Of a stretch of 64,000 bases of DNA, positions 9,392-16,741 are shown in pieces; the stretch's first letter is position 1, and each line of letters begins with the position of its first letter. The stretch comes from Gammaproteobacteria bacterium (GTDB lineage Bacteria > Pseudomonadota > Gammaproteobacteria > Ga0077536). The stretch lies in assembly GCA_021773835.1 (NCBI GenBank), contig JAJFJQ010000051.1, positions 310,001 through 374,000 of the forward strand. Reading direction: 5' to 3'. The notes under the pieces were generated by a model, which worked only from the letters and a program-made list of their open reading frames with translations, did not search any database and was not told where the DNA came from. The position numbers and the translations under genes are program-made.

Positions 9392-12300
9392 ATTGCTGCT
9401 CCTCGGTCTCGCGATGGCCATGCCGTCAACCGGTATCGCCACGTCTACGGTCGGTGGTGGCGCGCCGGCGCAACAAACCGCGAGTGAGGTGCAAGCAAAG
9501 AGTGTCGGATGTATGAGTTGCCACCACACCACCGACCAGCCGAGTATGCACGCGAACCCTGCGGTATTGCTGGGTTGCAGTGATTGCCATGGCGGCGATC
9601 CAAGTGTTGTTGTTGCAAATGGCGTCGAGGGTGCAAAATACGACACTGCGAAACGGCACGCACATGTGGAACCGCGGCTGAAATCACTCTGGGGTTATCC
9701 GTCGAATAGCGCAAATCCACAGCGGACCTACGCTGCTCTCAATCGAGAAAGTCCGGCGTTTATTCGCTTTATCAACCCCAGTGATTATCGGGTCGCGCGA
9801 GAATCTTGCGGCGCCTGTCACGAGCAGCAGATTGAGGCCGCAACACGGAGCTTGATGGCAACAACCGCGATGCTCTGGGGCGGCGGTGCCTACAACAACG
9901 GATTATTGCCATTTAAGCGGTATGTCTTAGGCGAGGCGTACACCCGCGATGGCTTACCTGCGGCAATTCTTGCAGCGGATCCGGTAACCGATGCGATGCG
10001 TGCCAAAGGCATTCTCGAGCAGCTGTATCCACTGCCCACCTGGGAGAGTTCGCGACCGGTCGATATTTTCCGCGCTTTCGAGCCAGGCGGGATCAATGCG
10101 GGGCATCTATTTCCGCCAACGGCCCTACCAAATATAAGCGGAACGCTACAATCGCTCGACGAACCCGGAAGACCCGACATACGTCAATCGAACCGGGGGC
10201 CGGGGACAGGATTGCGGATCGCGACGCCGGTGTTGAATATCCACAAGACCCGGCTGAACGATCCGACTACTTGGTTTCTAGGGACGAATGACAACCCAGG
10301 CGATTTTCGACACTCTGGTTGCGCCGCTTGCCATGTCGTTTACGCGAACGATCGCGATCCGCGACATGCCGGCCCGTACGCTAAATTTGGTCATCGTGGG
10401 GAGACAGATACGGCCGATCCGACGATTCCGTTAGACGAACCGGGACATCCACTCAAGCACACGTTTACGAACGCAATTCCCACGAGCCAGTGCATCGTTT
10501 GCCACATGCACCAGCCAAACGTCTTCGTGAATAGCTATCTGGGCTACACGATGTGGGATTATGAATCCGACGCGCCGAGCATGTGGCCGAAAGAACAGCG
10601 TTACGAGACAAAACACGATTTGAAGCCAGGACAAAAGGTCGACGAGAAGAATATTCTTGGAGCCGAGCGTGTCCGTGAGATCCACGACAGAAATCCTGAG
10701 GGCGCCGTCGCGCGAGGATTATGGTCAGACCTAGAGTTTCTGTCATCTGTGAGCGAGAAAAACGAGGATCGTACAGCGACCCAATTCGCGGATTATCACG
10801 GCCACGGCTGGAACTTTCGTGCGATCTACAAGCGCGATCGGGATGGGAGCTTACTAGACGCGACCGGCGCCGAGGTTGCGCACGACGATCCGAAAAAATT
10901 CGATAAAGCAGTGCATTTATCCTCGCTGCACCTGGACGTCGGCATGCATTGCGTTGACTGCCATTTTGCACAGGATGCGCATGGAGCTGGCCATTTGGTG
11001 GGGGAGGTGGCGCAGGCAGTGGAGATCGAATGTCAAGATTGCCACGGAACAACCGGCGCCTATCCGACATTGAGGACCAGCGGGCCGAGTGCACCGGCGG
11101 GTGGATCTGACTTGAGTGCTTTACGCACGCCAGACGGCCGCGCGCGATTCGAGTGGCGCGGTGATGCGCTGTATCAACGCTCGGCGCTGTGGCCAAAACG
11201 CGAATGGCGACTGTCACTGGTGAAAGACAGCATCGATCCATCTCACGCCGAATACAATCCTTTGGCGACCCGCGCCAAGACCATTACAAACGATCTCAGT
11301 ATGCGCTGGGGGCCTGGAGTCGATCCAAAGTCATACGCACATGGCGACACGGAGATGACATGTTTCTCTTGCCATAGCGCATGGATGACCAGCTGTGGCG
11401 GTTGCCACCTGCCAAGCGAAGCGAATTGGAGAACCCCGTCGCACCATTACAACGATGAGCAGACACGCGGATATGCGACCTACAATCCGCAGGTCGTGCG
11501 TGATCAAATGTTCCAATTAGGGCGGCACGGGCCCGCGAAAGGCGGCCGCATCGCACCGGTTCGTTCGTCTTCCGCGTTGATACTATCTTCGACTAACGCC
11601 AACCGCGATAAGGTGTATATCCAACAACCACCCATTTCGGCGAGTGGCTATAGCGCGCAGGCGTTTGCACCACACTTCCCTCATACCGTACGTAAAACCG
11701 AGACGAAAACCTGCAGCGACTGTCACATATCAGATCAAAATGATAATAATGCGATCATGTCCCAGCTGCTATTGCTAGGGACGCAATTTGTAAATTTTAT
11801 TGGCTACAACGCGTGGGTCGGAACGGAATCGGCGCTCAATGCCGTGCAAGTTACCGAGTGGCAGGAGCCGCAGGCGGTGATCGGTAGCTATTTGCATCGC
11901 TATGCCTATCCGGATTGGTGGAAGCGCCACCGTGATCGCGATCTTGTACTCGAGACGGTACATCGTCGTCGAACACGAGGGTCGGTTGGATGCCTGCAGT
12001 TGCGTGGTGAGTACCTGTACGTCGCCCAAGGAACGCGCGGCATGCAGGTCTATGACGTCCATGCAATCGCCAACAAATCGTACTCTCAACGTATAAATGG
12101 TGCACCTTATTCCGCACTTGGCTACGACACTCGGATCGAATCGAAAGATGCGGCCTGCGTTATTTTGCCAACGACACAGCCGATTCACCCGAATCGCCGT
12201 AACGAAGCAGCGTTCGGTCTTAGCGGCGAGGACATGGCCACCCTCATGAGTGTTACTAATCAGGAGCAGGCCTTTCATCCGATTTACAACTACGCGTTGA

Positions 12301-13238
12301 TCGTCGATCGCATCGAAGGATTGATACTGGTTGATATCAATACGCTGGCCGATGGTGATCCGCAAAATAATAAAATGACCAGAGCATTAACTTGGAACGT
12401 GGATAATGCGTTGCACGGTGCTCAGCACATAAGCCTCGGCGGCCACTACGCCTATATCACGACGGCGAGTGAGTTGATCGTGCTTGACCTGGATCAGCCA
12501 CTGCAACCGAGACTTGCAAGCCGGATCAAGTTCGATGATCCGATCGCAAGCGCGGTGCAGTTTCGATACCTCTTCGTCTCGGACCGCCAAGGGCTGCATG
12601 TCGTTGACATTACCGTACCTGACGAAGCACACCTGGTGAACGATGCGAGGGTTGAACTGAACGAGGCGGGGCGGATACACATCGCACGGACCTATGCGTA
12701 CGTCGCCAACGGTGCCGAGGGGCTCGCGATCATTGATGTAACCCGCCCAGAAAAACCCCTGCTGGTACAGAATTTTGATGCGGACGGCGAACTCAACGAT
12801 GTGCGAGACGTTGTCGTCGCGTCAACCAACGCAAGTTTGTTCGCTTACGTGGCAAACGGGGTTAATGGCCTGGCGGTACTCCAGCTTACGTCACCGACAT
12901 CGCAACCGAAGTTCTACGGATTCTCACCGGAACCGCGCCCACAGCTAATTGCAAGACGTGAGACGAAAAGCCCGGCCGTGTCACTCTCAAGAGGATTGGA
13001 ACGTGATCGGGCGGTAGATGAATCAGGCCATCAGATTGCGGTATTCGGTCGCATTGGCTCCCGTCCGTTCAATCTAGAGGAAATGCATTCTCTGTATCTG
13101 AATAAGCGAACAAACAAGGTATGGACGGTTACCGACGCGATGGAACAAGATCACTTCGTGCTAAAAGAAACAATGCCGCCGTCAGGCACGGGCGCGAACG
13201 TCGCACCAGCGCGAGAGCGTCGACGCCCAGGTGATTAG
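9372..13238 (+). CDS. exported decaheme cytochrome with C-terminal LVIVD-type beta-propeller
   Basis: A 1288-residue protein. The ATG at 9372 is preferred over 9330 because a signal peptide follows at once (RLLLLGLAMAMPSTGIA); it overlaps the barrel gene by 20 nt. Ten CXXCH motifs occur across the first 800 residues: CMSCH, CSDCH, CGACH, CAACH, CIVCH, CVDCH, CQDCH, CFSCH, CGGCH and CSDCH. From about residue 870 to 1180 there are at least five repeats of the LVIVD kind (GMQVYDV, GLILVDI, ELIVLDL, GLHVVDI, GLAIIDV, GLAVLQL), which build a beta-propeller in other proteins. Being exported and coupled to an outer-membrane barrel, it is the best candidate for the surface or outer-membrane terminal cytochrome. 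The propeller could bind a substrate, a partner or the cell surface. It is the last gene of the operon. Confidence 0.9.
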   Translation: MCCCVIRLLLLGLAMAMPSTGIATSTVGGGAPAQQTASEVQAKSVGCMSCHHTTDQPSMHANPAVLLGCSDCHGGDPSVVVANGVEGAKYDTAKRHAHVEPRLKSLWGYPSNSANPQRTYAALNRESPAFIRFINPSDYRVARESCGACHEQQIEAATRSLMATTAMLWGGGAYNNGLLPFKRYVLGEAYTRDGLPAAILAADPVTDAMRAKGILEQLYPLPTWESSRPVDIFRAFEPGGINAGHLFPPTALPNISGTLQSLDEPGRPDIRQSNRGPGTGLRIATPVLNIHKTRLNDPTTWFLGTNDNPGDFRHSGCAACHVVYANDRDPRHAGPYAKFGHRGETDTADPTIPLDEPGHPLKHTFTNAIPTSQCIVCHMHQPNVFVNSYLGYTMWDYESDAPSMWPKEQRYETKHDLKPGQKVDEKNILGAERVREIHDRNPEGAVARGLWSDLEFLSSVSEKNEDRTATQFADYHGHGWNFRAIYKRDRDGSLLDATGAEVAHDDPKKFDKAVHLSSLHLDVGMHCVDCHFAQDAHGAGHLVGEVAQAVEIECQDCHGTTGAYPTLRTSGPSAPAGGSDLSALRTPDGRARFEWRGDALYQRSALWPKREWRLSLVKDSIDPSHAEYNPLATRAKTITNDLSMRWGPGVDPKSYAHGDTEMTCFSCHSAWMTSCGGCHLPSEANWRTPSHHYNDEQTRGYATYNPQVVRDQMFQLGRHGPAKGGRIAPVRSSSALILSSTNANRDKVYIQQPPISASGYSAQAFAPHFPHTVRKTETKTCSDCHISDQNDNNAIMSQLLLLGTQFVNFIGYNAWVGTESALNAVQVTEWQEPQAVIGSYLHRYAYPDWWKRHRDRDLVLETVHRRRTRGSVGCLQLRGEYLYVAQGTRGMQVYDVHAIANKSYSQRINGAPYSALGYDTRIESKDAACVILPTTQPIHPNRRNEAAFGLSGEDMATLMSVTNQEQAFHPIYNYALIVDRIEGLILVDINTLADGDPQNNKMTRALTWNVDNALHGAQHISLGGHYAYITTASELIVLDLDQPLQPRLASRIKFDDPIASAVQFRYLFVSDRQGLHVVDITVPDEAHLVNDARVELNEAGRIHIARTYAYVANGAEGLAIIDVTRPEKPLLVQNFDADGELNDVRDVVVASTNASLFAYVANGVNGLAVLQLTSPTSQPKFYGFSPEPRPQLIARRETKSPAVSLSRGLERDRAVDESGHQIAVFGRIGSRPFNLEEMHSLYLNKRTNKVWTVTDAMEQDHFVLKETMPPSGTGANVAPARERRRPGD

Positions 13239-13263
13239 GTCGTAGCGTCGGCGTGTGTCCCTG

Positions 13264-13902
13264 TTACCGCCCTAGCTCATCGACGAGTTGTTCGGTCGTG
13301 ACCTGTCTGCAATAACCCCGAATCGCGCGTAGCGACGCTTCGTGACGCTCGGCGGTGTAGGTCGCGCACGCGTCCGTTACCTGTGTCACGAGGTAACCCA
13401 GATCACAGGCATCGCGTATCGCCGACTCAACGCATTGATCCGTCACGACACCGCTAATGACCAACTGCCGGATGTTTAGGTTGCGCAAAACGTAATCGAT
13501 GTGTGTGGAGACAAAAACAGACGACGAGCTCTTGGGTAAATGTATCTCGTCCCCTTCGGGTGCGATGGCGTCGATGACGCGCGCATCCCAAGACCCCTTC
13601 GGCACATTGAAGCCTGTGATTTTGTAATCGAGGCTACGATCGCGTCCGTCCAAGGTCAAACTTTCGATAGTCGTATACATGACCTCGATGCCGGTATCGC
13701 GGCAGGCTCGTTGCAAGCTTTGCATATTTGGTACGACCACCGTGTCGAGCAAGGTGAAATATTCTCCATAAGTCCGATTACGCTCGGCAGCATTCAAATC
13801 TTTGAATTCTCCGCCGTCCGGCCGCACACAAAAATTCTGTACATCGATAAACAATAGTGCTGACTCGCTCGGAACCAAAGGCAAGTCTCGGGTCAGTGTC
13901 AT
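13264..13902 (-). CDS. isochorismatase-family cysteine hydrolase
   Basis: A 212-residue enzyme of the isochorismatase-like fold, which hydrolyses amides, isochorismate or related bonds through an Asp-Lys-Cys triad. Visible residues are D20 in LLFIDVQN, a Lys in LPKSSSS, and the nucleophile Cys in VVTDQCVESA, followed by the usual DACDLGY segment. The start at 13902 is chosen because a longer frame (to 13956) would run into the divergent gene and has low-quality sequence. It is head-to-head with the glutamine synthetase-like gene, only 66 nt apart, suggesting shared control and a joint role in nitrogen compound breakdown. The substrate is unknown. Confidence 0.85.
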   Translation of the reverse strand: MTLTRDLPLVPSESALLFIDVQNFCVRPDGGEFKDLNAAERNRTYGEYFTLLDTVVVPNMQSLQRACRDTGIEVMYTTIESLTLDGRDRSLDYKITGFNVPKGSWDARVIDAIAPEGDEIHLPKSSSSVFVSTHIDYVLRNLNIRQLVISGVVTDQCVESAIRDACDLGYLVTQVTDACATYTAERHEASLRAIRGYCRQVTTEQLVDELGR

Positions 13903-13968
13903 TTGAATTACTCGCACTCGTACAAAGACACATTGATAATAACTCTTTTGAACCAAGGATTACCTGGA
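13903..13968. promoter_or_regulatory. divergent promoter region
   Basis: Only 66 nt separate the divergent isochorismatase-like and glutamine synthetase-like start codons, so promoters for both must lie here or overlap coding sequence. A purine-rich AAGGAT element about 8 nt before the ATG at 13969 fits a ribosome binding site. No clear operator was recognised. Confidence 0.45.
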
Positions 13969-15282
13969 ATGATTCATGAACCGCTTGTGTTTGCAGCCAT
14001 CTCCGATGTCGCGGGAAAAGTGCGCGGCAAGGCGTTTCCACTGATTGATCTTGAGCAACGGCTTCGAAGCGGCATCGGCTGGACACCAACCAATGTGCAG
14101 ATCACCTGTTTTGATGTGATCACACAATCGCCGTATGGGTCGTTCGGAGATCTCATTATGATGCCCGATCCGGATACCGAGGTTCGAGTCGATTACGATG
14201 ATGGTCGACCGGCCGAGCATTTCATACTGAGCGGCCTCCAAAACCTCGATGGTTCTCCGTGGGAGTGTTGTACGCGCCATATCCTTAAAGCCGCGCTAGT
14301 CGAGCTGGAGCGCGTTGCGGGAATCACGGTAATCGCCGCGTTCGAGCACGAGTTCCAATTGACCACGGCGATGCGCCCGGCCGGTGACGCCTATTCGTAT
14401 ATTGGGTTTAGCGATCAATCGATTTTCTTATCGACCTTAACGGCAGCCTTGCGCGAAGCGGGACTCGATCCCGAATGCGTGATGAGGGAGTACGGCGCCG
14501 ATCAATATGAAGTTACTGTACGCCCTGAGCCAGCGCTAGCCGCGGCGGATACCGCGGTGGTGTTGCGCGAGCTAACCCGAACGACCGCAACGCGATGCGC
14601 ACAAGCGGCCACATTCACGCCCATCCGAGAACCGTCCGGCGTCGGCAATGGGGTGCATATTCACTTGAGCTTTCGCGACGCAGACGGTCGCCCAGTGACG
14701 TACGACGCTGATGGAATTGGCGGCATGTCGGCGATCACTGCGTCGTTTGTCGCCGGTGTGTTACGCGATCTCGACGCACTCGTCGCGCTAACGGCGCCGA
14801 GTGTTATCTCGTATACGCGCCTTACGCCGCACCGTTGGTCCGCCGCATTCAATAACGTCGGCGTTCAGGACCGCGAAGCGGCGATTCGGATCTGTCCGGT
14901 CAATGAAGCGAGTGAGCATTCGATTGCCGATCAATTTAACATCGAGTTTCGTGCTGCGGACGCGGCTGCCAGCCCACATCTTGCATTAGCGGCAATTGTT
15001 CATGCCGGCTTGGAGGGCATTAAAGACCGCCTGCCCACGCCTCCACTGGTCGACGAAGACCTATCACTGCTCGGTACACAAGCCTTGGCTTCACGCGGCT
15101 TGCAACGGTTGCCTACGTCGCTCGCCGATGCAATCGAGTGCTTTCGCCGAAACGAGCGATTCGCCAATGCCCTACCGGGCGATTTCGCGGAGATCTATCG
15201 CCTGCATAAAACCGGCGAAATCGATTACGTCAAAGATATGAATAGCGAGCGACTTTATGCGGCTTACGGGTCCGCATATTGA
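13969..15282 (+). CDS. glutamine synthetase family protein
   Basis: A 437-residue member of the glutamine synthetase superfamily, which ligates an amine or ammonia to a carboxylate (usually gamma of glutamate) using ATP. Diagnostic segments include AAFEHEFQ (metal and ATP site), GNGVHIHLSF, HRWSAAFNN, and FRAADAAASPHLALAAIVHAGLEGI split over the usual C-terminal region. The length is near that of gamma-glutamylpolyamide and GlnA-like ligases rather than dodecameric assimilation enzymes with the adenylylation Tyr, which I do not see. The frame opens at a TTG at 13903, but the ATG at 13969 has a ribosome binding site. It is probably a catabolic amine or amide ligase working with the divergent hydrolase. 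Confidence 0.88.
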   Translation: MIHEPLVFAAISDVAGKVRGKAFPLIDLEQRLRSGIGWTPTNVQITCFDVITQSPYGSFGDLIMMPDPDTEVRVDYDDGRPAEHFILSGLQNLDGSPWECCTRHILKAALVELERVAGITVIAAFEHEFQLTTAMRPAGDAYSYIGFSDQSIFLSTLTAALREAGLDPECVMREYGADQYEVTVRPEPALAAADTAVVLRELTRTTATRCAQAATFTPIREPSGVGNGVHIHLSFRDADGRPVTYDADGIGGMSAITASFVAGVLRDLDALVALTAPSVISYTRLTPHRWSAAFNNVGVQDREAAIRICPVNEASEHSIADQFNIEFRAADAAASPHLALAAIVHAGLEGIKDRLPTPPLVDEDLSLLGTQALASRGLQRLPTSLADAIECFRRNERFANALPGDFAEIYRLHKTGEIDYVKDMNSERLYAAYGSAY

Positions 15283-15290
15283 AAGAAGGA

Positions 15291-15325
15291 GAAAAGGGGA
15301 TCCCTCAGACTGCGTCCCCTTTTTC
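15291..15325 (+). terminator. rho-independent terminator
   Basis: Just after the glutamine synthetase-like stop, AAAAGGGGA at 15292-15300 pairs with TCCCCTTTT at 15315-15323, loop of 14 nt, and the 3' arm ends in a T run. It lies between convergent genes and could serve both strands. Confidence 0.7.
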
Positions 15326-15339
15326 TATAGGTTCGTCCC

Positions 15340-16218
15340 CTATTCTCGATCCAACCATGCGCCTTCGAGGCCACCTAGACTTTGCATGGCATTGAGCGTT
15401 GCCATCGCGTCTTCTCGACTGGCGAATTGCGCTTGGCTGACATGGAACCAGCTCCGGCCACCGACTTGCAGTTCAGTGATCGTGGCACTGTAGCCGGCCT
15501 CACCAAGCCGGTCGACGAGCGCAATTGCGCTCGCTTCGTTGGTGTGGGTTGGGAGATGCAGCACGACCGTGCCACCGGCTTTTTGTATCCCAGCTCCCGC
15601 TTGGGGTTCCGTCTCTTGCGCCCATATTGCGAGTTCGTCCGGATTGACTGGTCCAATCGGATCGGGCGCTTCGCCGCGTGGTGCCATGAACAAGCTCATG
15701 GGCTCGTCGAGTTGAAAGGTCTCGCCTTCGCGATCGAGTTCCACTGCACCTTCCAATAAGACTACGAAATCTCGGGAGTCCTCCGCTTTACCCCATACAT
15801 CGGTTCCGCGGATGCCCACGGTGACGGTGCGCAATTGCACCGCGATGTCGCGTTGGCGGAGCTTGCCGATTGCAGTCGTGGTGAAGCGAAACGCGCCTTT
15901 GAGTACATCGAAGAATGCGACAAAGACGCCATCTGCGGTCTTGCCGTCATCGATCAGCGACACTTCAAAATCGGCCTCGGCGCCGAGTTTTATCCGGCTA
16001 TCCTCTCCGAGGCGGAGGATCACCCGACTATTGGCGGCTGTTTCTATGCGATCGCCTTCCATCAGTTCGGCGCCCAGTGCCAACGGCATTCGCGCCTCGT
16101 CGCGGATAAGCCAGGCCGGGGCTTGCAATAGCTCGACCCCTGCAAGTGGTGCAGCATGTAGCGCAGATGCCGACATGAAGACAACAATCGAACAAGCAAA
16201 AAGTTGAACGCAACGCAT
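15340..16218 (-). CDS. exported FecR-domain protein with C-terminal SPOR-like domain
   Basis: A 292-residue secreted protein. The ATG at 16218 is chosen because AGGAG lies 8 nt upstream; an upstream GTG overlaps that site. The signal peptide ends near SASALHAAP. The FecR-type domain occupies about 40-160 (ALGAELMEGDRIETAANSRV and the VTVGIRGTDVWG segment). The C-terminal 75 residues carry a SPOR-like repeat (GTVVLHLPTHTNEASA and the ATLNAMQSLGG region), a fold that binds denuded peptidoglycan at division sites. It is therefore a probable periplasmic peptidoglycan-associated protein, not a sigma-factor regulator, since no membrane anchor or cytoplasmic domain is present. Confidence 0.8.
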   Translation of the reverse strand: MRCVQLFACSIVVFMSASALHAAPLAGVELLQAPAWLIRDEARMPLALGAELMEGDRIETAANSRVILRLGEDSRIKLGAEADFEVSLIDDGKTADGVFVAFFDVLKGAFRFTTTAIGKLRQRDIAVQLRTVTVGIRGTDVWGKAEDSRDFVVLLEGAVELDREGETFQLDEPMSLFMAPRGEAPDPIGPVNPDELAIWAQETEPQAGAGIQKAGGTVVLHLPTHTNEASAIALVDRLGEAGYSATITELQVGGRSWFHVSQAQFASREDAMATLNAMQSLGGLEGAWLDRE

Positions 16219-16285
16219 AATGCCCACTCCTAGATCAATTATTATTCGTCTTGATTCTAACCGGGAATTGATCGTCTAAGTACCG

Positions 16286-16741
16286 CTAGGTGCGGCTATG
16301 CTCGATTCCTTCGCGGATCGCGGCGACGAATCTCTCGCCCATCGAATCTGCCATCTTGCGCATAACACCGGCGGCGAATTTCCCAAGGCGCCCAGAGATG
16401 GTAATGTCGGAGGTGTATTGAACGGATGATCGATCCGGCGTCAATGTGCTTACTTCGAGCGTACTTTTGGCGCTGACCCGACTGGCCTTTCCACCCTCGT
16501 CTCCTTGCGTCTTATAACTCGCGAACTGTGGCGGGCGCTCTTCGGTGGCGGTTACCGTGACGTGGAAGGTGGTCTTGATCGGGCCTGCCTCGACCTTGAT
16601 CGCCGCGCGGTATTTCCCCGGTCCAACGACCTCGACGTCGTCGCAACCGGGTATACAGGGCCCAACCTTGTCGGGATTGGTGATGAAGTCCCACACGGTG
16701 GCTTGTGCGGCATCGATTGTAAATTGTTTTTCAATCTTCAT
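16286..16741 (-). CDS. CoxG-like SRPBCC family protein
   Basis: A 151-residue protein of the CoxG/SRPBCC fold: it starts MKIEKQFTIDAAQATVWDF, followed by a CIPGCDDVE segment, a GRYRAAI-like strand, and ends with a long helix (MRKMADSMGERFVAAIREG). CoxG proteins accompany molybdenum hydroxylase operons and help membrane recruitment or maturation. The start at 16741 overlaps the end of the large subunit gene by 11 nt, so it is translationally coupled as the last gene of this operon. Some homologues have a C-terminal membrane tail, which is absent here. Confidence 0.85.
   Translation of the reverse strand: MKIEKQFTIDAAQATVWDFITNPDKVGPCIPGCDDVEVVGPGKYRAAIKVEAGPIKTTFHVTVTATEERPPQFASYKTQGDEGGKASRVSAKSTLEVSTLTPDRSSVQYTSDITISGRLGKFAAGVMRKMADSMGERFVAAIREGIEHSRT

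Noticed and set aside
10465-11241. Long leftward ORF of 258 codons inside the decaheme gene
   Set aside because: It is Arg/Ser-rich shadow sequence antisense to confirmed CXXCH-containing coding sequence.
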